Assembly (NCBI GenBank): GCA_029204225.1
Contig: CM055099.1
Location: forward strand, 59,541,010 to 59,605,009
Direction of reading: 5' to 3'
DNA from: Diphasiastrum complanatum
Taxonomy: Eukaryota; Streptophyta; Lycopodiopsida; Lycopodiales; Lycopodiaceae
Length of the DNA stretch: 64,000 bases
In this document: positions 49,084-60,700 of the stretch, piece by piece
Layout of the letters: each line of letters opens with the position of its first letter
Position numbering within the stretch: the first letter of the stretch is position 1
Translations under genes and position numbers: made by a program
The notes under the pieces: model-generated
Databases searched by the model: none
Told to the model about the DNA's origin: nothing
The model's input: only the letters and a program-made list of their open reading frames with translations

Positions 49084-52000
49084 TTTCCACATGAATGGAA
49101 TTCCCCATGGTTTTGAAAACCAAGCTCTTCTGCAAGTACTGCAAGAGAACCAATCATGACATCAAGGATTGTCGAGTTCTCAAGCACAACGAAGCAAAGA
49201 AGAAGATGCAGAAGCAGGATGGAAGATCTGATTCTGCCAAAACCTCTCATGAAGACCCGACACTGCTGATGGTAGAAGCTCAAAAAAGTAGAGATGCCCT
49301 TCTATGGTATCTCGATTTCGATGTTTCTTAGCACATGACTCCATGTAAATTTTTATTCGGAGAACTCAAACTAGTAGATTCGAAGTATATTTACTTCGGT
49401 GACTCAAGTACACTTCAAATTGAAGACCAACGTTCTGTACGCCTTCATCTTCCAAATGGTAACTCGACATTGCTTAATGATGTACTTTATGTATCCAAAC
49501 TGACAAAGAATTTATTGTCTATCAGCAAGATCACAAATCAGGACTGTAGAGCTTTGTTCAATTCAAGACAACGTACCATTGTTTATAAAGATAGTAATGA
49601 AACCCTTTCTGCAACCAGAGAAGGTGATTTGTACATTTTGAGTCATGAATATGCACTTTCCACCAATGTGAGCACTTCAAAATGCTCAGTTATGGCATCA
49701 AAGACTAGGACATTTAAACATGAGATCGATCTTGTATATGCATCACAATAGCATGGCTAAGGATTTAAACATTAATATTGTCTCCATTAACATTCGACAT
49801 GTCTCTGAGATGTGCTTACTAGGCAAACAACCTAGATCAAGATTTCCAAAGGGACAAGCCACTAGAGCTAATTCCATTATAGAATTGATACATAGTGATC
49901 TGTGTGGCCATATGAGTACTCCCTCTCTAGGTTCAACACTATATTTTATCACTTTCATCGATCACTGTTCGAGATCCACCAATATTATGTTCATGAAGAA
50001 CAAGTCTGAGGCATTCAACTGCTTCAAGGAATTCAAGCAGTTTGTTGAGACACAGACTGGTCAAAAGCTCAAGGCCCTTCGCATAGATAGTGGAGGAGAA
50101 TATTTGTCAGACGAAATGTCTGACTACTTATCATGATGCGACATTCATCATCAGTTCACCACTAGTTATACACCATATCAAAATGGAGTAGCCAAGATGA
50201 AAACCCGAACATTACTCAATGCGGAACGATCAAATGCTCAGTTACCCAAGAAGATTGCAAGTCGATTGACTCGCCTATGGATCCAGGATTCAAACTATCA
50301 AAAGACATGTGCCCGAAGATTAAAGTTAGAGATGTGCAAATACCTCTATCAGTCGATAGTTAGATCGATCACGTATGCAATGGTCTGCACTTGACCCGAT
50401 CTTGCATATACAGTCAGCACATTGACACAATATATGTCGAATCTCGGCCTACCTCACTGGAAAGTTGTACTGAGAGCATTAAGATACATTCAAACCACAA
50501 AGCATTATGCTCTGTGCTATAATGGAAATACAGATGTGAAAATTATAGATCCAAAACAAAACTAATGGATCTTTGGTGTGCACATATATATTTAGTTACA
50601 AGATATAAATCATCAAGATTAGCATCCTAGAATTGCATAAATCACTAAGATCTGTTCATGAACATGAAAATATAGTATGGTATTGTCCTTGTCCATACAA
50701 CAGCAACAGCAGGCTGTGATTCACACGTGTGGAACCTATGTCAACCATAAAATCAACATTCTACAAATAGAAAATCAAGATATCAAGAGATAAACACATG
50801 AGATGAACATAGAAACTCAAGCGATGAATTTTTCATATAAAAAGAGAATACAATTATATGTTCTCCATGCTGGTACTGCTATTTATAGCTTCCAAAATGT
50901 CATTTGGCCAATTGCCCTAAACTTGCCTAAATGGCAATTTCTTGGTAAGTCACCAATAACCTAGAAATTCTAGTCTAGATGCAATGTATTAAATTTAGCC
51001 AATTAGAATGAGTCCAAACTCGGCCTCATCCACTAATCTACTTGCCAAAAATAGTACAACCACTATTTAGGGCCTTATTGACAAATATAAAACTATCTCT
51101 AAGTTGAGATTTCATTTTGGCCTCCAAAAATACCAATAAACTAACAAATAAGTTGACACTTTTTCACACTCCTTCTTCAACTAATTTTAGCATAGATTTA
51201 GCCATACTACTTTGATCCATCTTAAAAATGATCTCCATCCTAAGTATAGACCTCCTTTTTATGGTTTTATAGTAACTTTTATAATTGATATAGATAATAG
51301 TGTCAACATTGAGTGCTTTACTATTTCTTACATCAATTTTACACATCAAGATATAACTAGAACATGAAGAACCTGAAGAAATAAAATGTTTCTAACTACA
51401 AAGCCTTGCTAGCTTTCAGCCCTCCGCCTGACATGAAACACGAAGACGAACGGTTCGCGAACATGAAAGTCAAAGGAAACGAACACAAACGGTTCGCGAA
51501 CACGAAAGTGAAAGGAGACGAACACGAACGGTTCGCGAACACGAAAGATTCACGACTGAGAATCTTTTGCGGACTGGCACGAGTCCAGTACGAGAAAAAG
51601 GGCAATCCATGGAAACGGAACCAACAATGGAAATGAAACCAACATCGTGAAACCTTTTCCTGCCTCTTCACGCTCCAAAGAGTACCAACCAAGATCCTGC
51701 AAGTATTCAGAAGTACAGATATATGATCTGATGGCATGATGTCAGCAGATACACTTTAGGTCGTGGCTAATCTGTCACTCTTGTAATTTTCTGATTAGTT
51801 GTAGATGGTTAATCACTCTAATCTTAAAAGTTACATAGAGCGACTATATACTTGCTGGATGATACTTGACAATATAGATAACAGAATACACATATATTGT
51901 GGTCGTCTGATGCTAGTAAGCAATCAAGACGAAATCACAGAATACATGTCCGCCTACGTGCGGAGACAATTCTGTCTAGGATCTGTAGACCCAACTGTCC

Positions 52001-55000
52001 GCTAGTAAAGCGAGACGATTGCTCGTGAGAGAACCATGTTTCTCCCACGCCAATGCATTGCATGGATTTGCATGCAGTGCTTGAAGAAATCAGAGAAAGA
52101 TCAATATAAATGATTTTCTTGTTGTGTTTGATCTCGAATGCAAATGTGTTTGCTGTTTATTTGTGTGTTTAAGTTTACTTGTTCATTTTAATTCCGCACC
52201 TTGGTTGAGACTATGTTGAATGCTGCATTAATTTTATAAATGTAGATCAGCAGTGCCTGACTACATTCTGGAGGACTGTAAGAGTGATTCAGCCGGCAGT
52301 GCCCAACGATCGCATCTGAACTCCATCCGAATCGTAAGGGGATCGTGGTTGTCGTGATTGTTTCACGATTTCTTCTTCTTTTTCGACCGATTCTCATCAG
52401 TGGTATCAGAGCCTATCTGTCTTATTATAATCTGACATAGCCAAGAAGCTATCAGATCCAGGAGGCCAAGCATTCAGACAAACAACCATCAGTCGAGGAA
52501 ACAGACTCCAAGGAGCAGTGGCTTCAATCAGCAGCATGCAGGGCAAGATCTGCACAATTCTTGATTCTTCAGGATCTAACTTTCTAGCCTGGAAAGTTAA
52601 GACATCACTCATACTCAAGGGCGAAGGTTTATTCCCCTGGGTGGATGGCACAGAATAGATGCCTACTACATCAGGCAAGGAGCTACGCAAATGGAGGGAG
52701 AAAAACGATAAGGTAGTAGTCTTGCTATCATCTTCCATCGAATATAGTCTCACACTTGACCTGACAACACTCTCCAAAGCTAAGGAGATGTGGGATGCAT
52801 TGCTCACCAGATTTCAGACGAAATCAAGAAGTCAAATCATGATGCTGGAAGACCAGTTGACGAATCTGCAGTGGGATGGAAAAGACCTCACTTCTTTCGT
52901 AAGGAAGATGAAGGATCTGTTTCTATCATAATTCTGGAGCAGAGAACGTTGTGTCAGCTGAGAAGCAGCTCACGTACCTGTTGAGAGCCTTACCCAGATC
53001 ATTCCAGATGACAAGAATCCTGCTCACGAAAGATCCTACCATGAACCTCGAAAAGACGATTGTCGATATTCGAGAGGAAGTCGAGGCCAAAGAATATCTT
53101 GATCACAAGGATGGTTCTGACCAGGCCCTCTACCGCAATAAAAAAAGATCCAAGAAACAATTTAAGCCTAAGAGGGAGTCGAATCAAAGGCAGGATCGGG
53201 ACCAGCAAGCAGAGGAGACCGAAAAGAGCAACTGGAAGCCAAAGGGAGGTCGAAACAACAAGGTGCACACAAGAAGACTTGCGTGAGATGCAGAAGAGAC
53301 AGGCATACAGTAGATACATGCTGGCTCAATCCCAAGATTGAGTGTATTCATTGCCACAAGAAGGGCCACGCAACCGCGGATTGCCGCCAGAACCCGAGAA
53401 ACAAATCAGCACAGAGTAGACAGGAGAGCAACAACAGTTCATCCTATGTCGAGGAGTCCAAGAGCTCGAAGATGGGCGAAGAAAGAACGAATAGAAACTG
53501 TTCGACCGCCTACATCTGTGAAGACGTGTGTGCAGCATCAACATCTGACACACATGAGGTGATCCTAAATTCAGCCACCTCACACTTTGTGACATCAAGA
53601 CGAATCATGTCTGATTTCAGAAGTGCAGATCCCCAACAAGATATGTGCCAGGCAGCTCAGCTTCCATATCAGAAGAGTTCTGCGGATTCAGTGGTGAACC
53701 ACAGACTTTTGAGGAAGCGATTAAATGTCTAGAAAAGGACAGATGGATCCAAGCCATGAACGAAGAGATGGAGTCCATGAGAAAGAACCAGGTATGGACG
53801 TTGGAGCCATTATCACATAAGCGCAAGACTGTCAAATGCAAATGAGTCTTTAAGCTCAAATACGGACCAGATGGAAATGTGACGAAATACAAGGCAAGAC
53901 TGGTAGCGAAGGGTTTCTCTCAGAGATATGGTATTGACTACTCTGAAACCTTCTCTCCTGTCGTTAAACATTCATCCCTACGTCTGTTATTTGCATATGC
54001 AGCAGCTTATGACCTCAGGATCCACATTGTGAACGAGAAGACAGCGTTCTTGCATGGCGAATTAGACGAAGAGGTCTATATGGATCAACCCCCAGGATAT
54101 GTCTCGAATTCACTTTCTGACTATGCATGCAGAATGCATAGAAGCATCTACGGTCTGAAACAATCAGCCCGACAATGGTACAAGAAGAAAGATCAAGTCC
54201 TGAAATCATTAAAATTCAAATCTTTGTTGGCTGATTCCAATGTATATGTTAGAGTTACAGATGGGCAGATCATCATAGTGGATGTATATGTGGACGACAC
54301 TTTGATACTTTGCAGGAGTGAGCAGCTGATCGCTGAGGTGAAGACAGACATCTCGAAACATTTCGAGATAGTGGATCTGGGAGAAGCCAGGTGTTACCTA
54401 GGCTTGCAAATTGAAAGGGACTACGAGGGAGGTAAGTTATACCTTCACCAGTCCAGATACACCCAGAAGATCCTAGAGAACTTTGGGATGCTGAACTGCA
54501 AAGGAGCAAACACTCCAATGCTCGCAGGGACGATGCTGACAAACGATGACTGTCCGAAGACTGAGGAAGAGAGAGAACAGATGCAACTCACACCTTACAA
54601 GAAGTTGATAGGATCACTGATGTACCTTGCAGACAACACATGCCCTGATATTGCTTATGCAGTATTCAGGATGAGCCAATTCTACACAAATCCAGGCTCG
54701 ACACATTGGAAGATTGCGAAACGAATTTTGCAATATCTTCAATTAACGAGGGATTACGGCTTGTGCTATTGTCGTGATGCAGGTATCAAGATGCTTTCCT
54801 ATAGCGATGCTAGCTGGGCATCTCTCAAGGACGACTGTAAAAGCATCTCAGGAGGGTGCACCATCGCATTAGGAGCAGCAGCTCTCTGGGTCAGCAAGAA
54901 GCAGACCGTCGTGGCCCAATCATCCTGTGAGGCAGAGTATGTTGCAGCAGCAAAGACGGCCAACGAGATAATTTGGCTAAGGCAGTTCTTGGACGAATTG

Positions 55001-57560
55001 GGCAAAACAAGGAACGAGCCTCTGGTCTTGCAGATGGACAACACCTTTGCAATACACCTGACAAAAGATCTCGTGTTCCATTCCAGAATGAAGCACATTG
55101 CGATCAAGTACCACTTGATCAGGGATCTAATTGAAAAGAAGATGCTGTAGACCACCTTCATCGAAACGAAAGACATGGTTGCTAACACCTTCACTAAAGC
55201 CTTGGACAAAGGGCTCTTTGAGAGACAGAGGAGTAGTCTCGGGATTGTAAAGCTATCATGCTTTGAGAGGGAGCTGAAGAAACAAAATGTTTCTAACTAT
55301 AAAGCCTTGCTAGCTTTCAGCACTCCACCTGACACGAAACATGAAGACGAACGGTTCGCGAATACGAAAGTCAAAGGAAACGAAGACGAACGGTTCGCGA
55401 ACATGAAAGTCAAAGGAAACGAAGATGAACGGTTCGAGAACACGAAAGTCAAATGAGACGAACACGAACGGTTCGCGAACACGAAAGATTCACAAATGAG
55501 AATCTTTTGCAGACTGGCACGAGAACCTTTTGTGGTCCAGTACGAGAAAAAGGGCAAATGATGGAAACGGAGCCAACAATGGAAACGAAACCAACGTCGT
55601 GAAACCTTCTCCTGCCTCTTCACATGCTACAAAGAGTACCAGCCAAGATCCTACAAGTACCCAGAAGTACAGATATCTGATCTGATGGCATGACGTCAGC
55701 AGATACACTTTAGGTCGTGACTAATCTGCCACTCTTGTAATTTCCTGATTAGTTGTAGATGGTTAATCATTCTAATCTTAAAAGTTATATAGAACAACTA
55801 TATACTTGTTGGATGATACTTGACAATATAGATGACAGAATACACATACAGTGTGGTCGTCTGATGCTAGTAAGCAATCAAGACGAAATTACAGAATACA
55901 TGTCCGTCTACGTGCGAAGACAATTCTGTCTAGGATCTGTAGATCCAACTCTCCGCTAGTAAAGCGAGACGATATCTCGTGAGAGAACCGTGTTTCTCCC
56001 ACGCCAATGCACTGCGTGGATTTGCATGCAATGCTTGAAAAATTAGAGAAAGATCAATATAGATGATTTTCTTGTTGTGTTTGATCTCAAATGCAAATGC
56101 GTCTGCTGTTTATTCGTGTGTCTAAGTTTTCTTGTTCATTTTAATTCCGCACCTTGGTTGAGACTATGTTGAATGCTGCATTAATTTTATAAACTAGATC
56201 AGCAGTGCTTGACTACATTCTGTTGAGATTGCTCAAAAAGTAAATTCTCCTTTGACCTTACTTGAGTCTTCAAACACTTGCAAAAAGAGATCTAAAACAT
56301 CTTTGCCAATTGACTCCCCTTTGATGATCTGAAAAAATTGTTGCCTCTATTTATTGGTTTTATTACTACCTATAAATTTAGTGTGTTTACTATCATAATA
56401 GATTAAAAGACGATGTTTAAACTATAAAACCGGTCTTAAACAATCAAGTTAATTCCTTCATAAACCATTTTAAATTGAAATGAAAGATGCAAAACAAATT
56501 TCAATCTGGTTTATTTAGTAAAACCCACCATTACTTACTATTGGTTTCCAAATGTTATCTCGAATAAAAACTAGGTCTTACTTTAATGTTCTAGATTTTG
56601 TTCTTAGGTTAGGCTATTTATCATAACTATTTTCATTTCTAACTAATGTTTTTTCTCAAAAAAAGAAAATCATGGCCATTTTTTCATATTGTTGTTAGAT
56701 TGCATAATTGCAAATGGTCGTCAAACTTCCATTGATAAGAACAATTGTAATTGATTGTCTTCATGACTCTTGACCTCATGACACCTCTTGAATTTTAAGG
56801 CAGCACCTAAAAGTACATGGACATTCCTTATTACCATGTAAAAAGAGTACATTATAAAATATCATGGCAATGGTAAACTCATCTTTCACATAAAGAATTG
56901 GCCTTTCTAGAGACTTTATTGTTGGTTGAGATGATTTTTGAAGCTGCACCTCGCCCTAACACGATCATTAAAACCACCAATAAAATTCACCGAAGGACCT
57001 TTCCTAGATACATCATAGTTTCATAGAGACTCCATGATCACAAGAAAAGGTAGGATGTAATAAGAAATTCAATCTTTTGACATGGTTTGTTGTTTTCATC
57101 AACGTGTAAACACTTGAATGGGTACTATAATGATTTCAAAGCATTGTACTATGTTTTAGCCTCGTACAATCCTTATTCTGAATCTCTGTAAAATATTGGT
57201 TATCTAGGAATTGCAAGATGCTTCACTTTTGGTGGTAGTAGAAACAGAGTATTGCATGATCCTAATGTTCAACCACGAACAAATATTTCAAAGGAGCAAT
57301 ATCTACAAACAAATGAGAAGCAGACAACCTTGAATCACTTTTATGAGAAACTACTGAAACTCAAAAGTCTCATGAAGACCAAGGTACAAAGTGTTTGTTG
57401 CATATTTTTAGCAACAAGTGGTTTTTAGTTTCTTTTTCACTTATTGCTTACAAACTTCAAATGTATGAAACAGGCTGGTCAACGAAAAGCAGAACATCGA
57501 CACAATTACCTTGACGAATTTTTACTAGAGTTTTCAAGAGAGTGGGAGGGTATTTGTTGA
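41401..57560 (+). CDS. HD-domain metal-dependent phosphohydrolase, seven exons
   Basis: Exons are 41401-41583, 45521-45551, 45763-45784, 46377-46468, 46798-46896, 57208-57383 and 57474-57560. All introns are GT-AG, all phases agree, and the product is 229 residues ending in TGA. That is close to the usual length of plant and bacterial YedJ/YpgQ-type HD proteins. Metal-site residues are visible: His37 in 'SSHDAFHALRV', His69-Asp70 in 'LAALLHD', and Asp132/134/137 in 'QDADRLDAIGAIG'. The C-terminal block 'ARCFTFGGSRNRVLHDP' and 'LNHFYEKLLKLKSLMKTK' is typical. The family hydrolyses phosphate esters with a divalent metal, and some members act on nucleotides; the plant substrate is not known to me. 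Exons 2 and 3 are only 31 and 22 bases. Intron 5 is 10.3 kb and full of copia sequence. The start codon is chosen by homology. An open frame continues upstream to 41212. Exon 4 could start 9 bases earlier without changing frame. Confidence 0.88.
42850..43090 (+). mobile_element. Copia gag remnant in intron 1 of the HD gene
   Basis: The reading 'ASKLDGVSNYSI' followed by 'KFKLKNILMQKELSEVV' and 'AYNKKAKRAL' is the N-terminal gag pattern of copia elements ('L.G.NY..WK.K....L'). No LTR or pol part could be tied to it. Broken relic, same strand as the host gene. Confidence 0.72.
43453..43521. repeat. (GA)n microsatellite, about 34 units
   Basis: A perfect GA run in intron 1 of the HD-domain gene. 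Confidence 0.95.
46897..49001. other. Left part of intron 5 of the HD-domain gene
   Basis: Starts with donor GTATGA after exon 5. AT-rich, with no exon or element recognised until the GA run. The 61-76-codon open frames here have no known motif. Confidence 0.55.
49002..49080. repeat. (GA)n microsatellite, about 39 units, at a copia edge
   Basis: A GA run that ends only some 14 bases before readable copia sequence begins. The left end of that copia element is not otherwise visible, so the repeat may mark the junction. Confidence 0.95.
49095..51386 (+). mobile_element. Ty1/copia element (zinc knuckle to RNase H side), interrupted
   Basis: Readable parts are the knuckle 'FCKYCKRTNHDIKDC' (near 49125), a protease region (near 49310-49345), 'LHLPNGNSTLLNDVLYVSKLTKNLLS' in shorter pieces (near 49450-49510), integrase with 'LIHSDLCGHM' and 'IDHCSRS' (about 49880-49980), and an RNase H-side stretch (about 50250-50530). 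At 50535 a minus-strand LTR of another copia family has inserted. On its far side, at about 51365-51386, a tract like that before the LTR at 55288 leads into the LTR at 51387. Broken, many breaks. Same strand as the HD gene whose intron holds it. Confidence 0.82.
50535..51360 (-). mobile_element. Inserted copia LTR plus pol end (family of 24607)
   Basis: The LTR is 50535-51168, from TGTGAAAATTATAG to GACACTTTTTCACA, 634 bases. It is followed inward by the reverse of the family's 'KSMLKLVEEGV' end. It carries the same TTCACACGTGTGG word and minus-strand TATAAATAG-like signal as its relatives at 25458 and 27832. It sits inside the plus-strand copia element and is therefore younger than it. Only one LTR and a short pol end are visible. 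The right limit is approximate. Confidence 0.75.
51387..52399 (+). repeat. Copia LTR apparently shared by two elements
   Basis: Starts TGTTTCTAACTACAAAGCC and ends just before the binding site TGGTATCAGAGCC at 52401. It is preceded by a purine tract like that before the LTR at 55288, as a 3' LTR would be, and followed by a binding site, as a 5' LTR would be. It holds three copies of a unit of about 37 bases with GTTCGCGAAC. Against 55288-56222 about 6-7% of bases differ in a 300-base sample, mostly transitions. Confidence 0.8.
52400..56222 (+). mobile_element. Ty1/copia element with gag, RT/RNase H and 3' LTR
   Basis: Binding site TGGTATCAGAGCC (52401). Gag reads 'SGSNFLAWKVKTSLIL' to 'SKAKEMWDALLTRF' (52530-52930). 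The zinc knuckle is 'CIHCHKKGHATADC' (near 53340), followed by a protease-like stretch (near 53560). Reverse transcriptase and RNase H run about 53700-55250, with 'ARLVAKGFSQRYGIDYSETF', 'DVYVDDTLIL', 'SCEAEYVAAAKTANEI' and 'HIAIKYHLIRDLI'. The 3' LTR is 55288-56222. No integrase is seen. The 423-codon frame at 53879-55150 is the longest in the window. The element is broken, though its RT part has few breaks. LTR divergence of 6-7% suggests about 2-3 million years. Confidence 0.9.
55288..56222 (+). repeat. 3' LTR of the copia element at 52400
   Basis: Matches 51387-52270 from TGTTTCTAACTA to CTACATTCTG, then the similarity stops and unrelated sequence begins. It holds four copies of the GTTCGCGAAC-bearing unit where the other LTR has three. 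Confidence 0.85.
56223..57207. other. Right part of intron 5 of the HD-domain gene
   Basis: Starts with about 100 bases that resemble 58355-58460 beyond the gene (shared words AACATCTTTGCCAA and CTTTTGATG). The rest is AT-rich, ending in acceptor TTATCTAG before exon 6. Confidence 0.5.
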
Positions 57561-58354
57561 TACATGACAATCTAACCTAAGATGGAACTCTTGAAGCTAT
57601 AAATCCAATGAGCTAAAGTAGATTTTGTTTTTTTGAAACATCTACAAATCCAATGGTAGTAAATGTAAAACTTTAATGTTTTTAGCAATCCTAGTCTTGG
57701 ATATAATTTTGGATTTGTTTTAAAAACTTGTTTGGATAATCCTAAGAAATTTTTTCTATGCTAATTTGTTTAATAATATATTACATAAGATTTCATTGTA
57801 TATATGCATGTAATATAGAGGTGAGTTTCTACTTGTCCATAATGAAGATCTCATTATGAGTGTTGCTTAAAACCTACCAATAATTTACATCTATAAAATA
57901 TTAAAGTTACAAGGTGTGAGAAGTGTGTGGGTGTGTGTGTGTGTGTGTGTACATCACATAAACAAACTTTGGTTCATATCCACTCACCAACTCAACCAAA
58001 GAATAAATGTGAGTAATGACCATTTGCTTGCTCGTCTCCTCCAACTTTGTCCTTTCTTGATATGTCTTCACCGTAAAACTCCATGAATGAGCCTCCGTTG
58101 CCATCTTGTCACAAGATATCATCAACACTTGATGACTTTGCCATGAATGAGTGACATAATGAATCTCCAAAAGCTTCATTTCCATCAGCAAACCCAACCA
58201 AGAATGCTAGTAAAACTCCAACATCAAAATGATGCAAACCAATGTAGCTAATTTTATTATATCTTGACAATCTGCACACATCCACATGAAATAACTCAAA
58301 CATGAGATAGAAGAAGTAAAGTAAATTTGAACAACACTTTCTTGCTGTTCTTTT
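57561..58354. other. Downstream of the HD-domain gene, with a GT microsatellite
   Basis: The likely 3' untranslated region of the HD gene, then AT-rich DNA. A (GT)n run of about 10 perfect units lies at 57931-57950. No other feature was supported. Confidence 0.5.
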
Positions 58355-59755
58355 GACCTTATTTTAATTTAAAGACTCCTGCAAAAATAGATTCATAACA
58401 TCTTTGCCAAATGACCCTCTTTTGATGCTCTTGATCAGCTTTATATTGCCACTTTTCCTTTTGTGTTGTTGAAGCCCTTTGAAATTAACCTCTTGATCTT
58501 TCACTTGACCATCAAAGCCATTGACTAAGACCCCTTTTCTAGATCCATTACTTGCTTTTTCAACATGAGAACCAATATCCATTTGCATAACATCGTCTAC
58601 ACAAGAAGATTCTCCAAAACATGTGAGTAAAGCAATGTGTCATTTCCACTTGCTTATCTTTCTCTTGATCATCAAAGATATGAATATCTTTAGACCTAAA
58701 CATTTGGGAATACTCCCTCTCAAATATATGATCTATATCCAACAAGATCCTATCAATGTTCGATCTTGAATTTCCACAAAGATTAGTGAAAACAATGCCA
58801 CCATCATATATCAAAAGATAGATTCCAAAATTTCCATCCAACATAAAATAGAATAAGTAAAGATGAGTATCAAACCTAATAAATCTAGCCCTCTTGAGTC
58901 CATAACAAACCTCAATAAACTCACCAATGAGATCTCTCTTTCCTTGAAAAAAATGTTTTTCGATTTGCTCCACGTAGTCTTCTCCAACAAATTTTTGCCA
59001 TCTCGATCATGAGTGATCAATTCACAATCATAGAATCCTTTGAGTTGATGAAGAAATGTGAGATCCATGCCTTGGATCTTCTCAAGAACCAATCTTCCAT
59101 TGCTCTTTCCTTCATAAGACTCCCTCTTAATGATTGCATCATAAGAAGTAGAAACCTCAAAAACATTAGAAGCCATGAAAAAAATGAATAGTAATTTCAA
59201 CATAAGGATGATTGAAGTACTCTAAACTTGTACTCAAAGTTTTAGGTAATGACTCATATGATAATGATTCTACTCACACTCAACACTGCGGAGAACAGAG
59301 ATAAGGGAGAATAACTCTCAACACTCTATTCACTTCTTCAATGTACATCATCGTACTTTGAACTCTTCCACATACTTCTTTTCTTCTTAACTTGTGACTC
59401 TCTTCCTCACCAAGTCTCATGATAGAACCATTTGATCTACTCTCTTCATGAAGACATGTGACTCCACTTGCTGCAAAAATGACTTTCTTGGACTTATCAC
59501 AAAAGAATGTAGAAGAACCACCTTCTTCATTAATGCACCTAACAACATCTTTTTCCATATGATCAAATAAATCATTAGCAACAATCTTTTTCCAAGGAAG
59601 ATCTTCACCACCTCCATTGATGAACTTAACTCTTTCTTTACATTTTGTATGCTTGCACTTCCATGAAGAACCATTAAAGGACCATCATTATCCTCATAGC
59701 TAGCCAAGTTAGCCATATTAGATGAACATGTCCAAGAAGCATAGATCTTGACCAT
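58355..59755 (-). other. Unrecognised minus-strand open frames
   Basis: Minus-strand frames at 59755-59417, 59558-59280, 59203-58811, 58973-58560 and 58588-58364 overlap or lie end to end and have a coding-like look. One begins 'MLKLLFIFFMASNVFEVSTS' and another ends 'KSIKRGSFGKDVMNLFLQE'. I recognise no domain. A second, weaker copy of the last part lies at 56223-56330 on the same strand, so a repeat family is likelier than a host gene. It may be a part of an LTR element, broken. Confidence 0.35.
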
Positions 59756-59789
59756 GATCTAGCATAAGGAAGCTTCTTAGACTTTGCAT

Positions 59790-60700
59790 AAGATCCACCA
59801 ATCTTATTGATGCTAAAAGGGAACTTTGGAATTTGAATTTATTTAATGGTGCTAAAAAATTCATATTTACATCAAGTGATCAAGAATGTTGAATCAACAC
59901 CATCCATTTGTGTCTAGGATCTTCTAAAAGAATGGATCTAGACAATGTTCTTTATGTACCATCAATTACTAAAAATTTGCTAAGTGTTGGTCATCTTACG
60001 GATAATGGTTTGGATCTCCACTCAAAGCATGGTGTTTGCTTCATCTTGAAGAGTAATAATTGCATAGCAAAGAGATTTAAATATGGAAAATTGTTTAAGT
60101 TAGATGCTAATGTTGTATTGAGAGTGTGAACATTCAAATATGGTAAAAAGAAGAAGTAGAAACAAACCGTGTTTACAAAATCAATGGAATCTGTGAACAT
60201 GGTAAATGAGGAGATAACTCGAGTGGAGACCTTGCCAAAATGTGATCTTGCTAGAATTGAGGAGGAGCATCAAAGAGGGGAAGATTTTGAGGATCAACCT
60301 CAAAACCCGAGAGCCCCAAGAAGGCCCTCAAGGACAAAGGCTGAGTCATCAAAGTTCATTCAATCTCTTCACTCAACTGTGCAATTTGCAAGGGTGAGAA
60401 GCAATGGAGATGCTACTATCTTTGAATTTTTCATATATAGTGTTAGAAGACTTGAAGTGGCTTATTTTTTACCTCCAACGTTCATGATGTTTAGTACATT
60501 ATGTGGATATGACAAGACAATGAAGTTGAATGCTTTCCAATTGGATGAGGCAAAATGTTCGTGGAACCAAGGCCACTTGACGACAGGGCCAAAGGGGAAG
60601 AAGAAGACACGAGGATTACACATCAAAATACAAAGGAGATCACGAAAGTACAAGGAGAACATCGTCCTCCAGAGATTGATAGGATACCGTTGGAACGTGT
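59790..60700 (+). mobile_element. Ty1/copia remnant (protease-integrase side and linker)
   Basis: 'RMDLDNVLYVPSITKNLLSV' (59930-60000) is the copia pattern between protease and integrase. Further on, 'QPQNPRAPRRPSRTKAE' (about 60295-60345) resembles the linker before reverse transcriptase. The open frame continues to 60729 with no further recognised domain. Broken. Confidence 0.65.

Noticed and set aside
41401-57560. Reading the HD gene as a pseudogene because of the copia insertions
   Set aside because: All seven exons keep frame, splice sites and conserved residues. The insertions are confined to introns.
6673-57950. The many GA, CT, AT and GT runs as CRISPR or satellite arrays
   Set aside because: They are simple microsatellites with no repeat-spacer structure, and the window is plant nuclear DNA.
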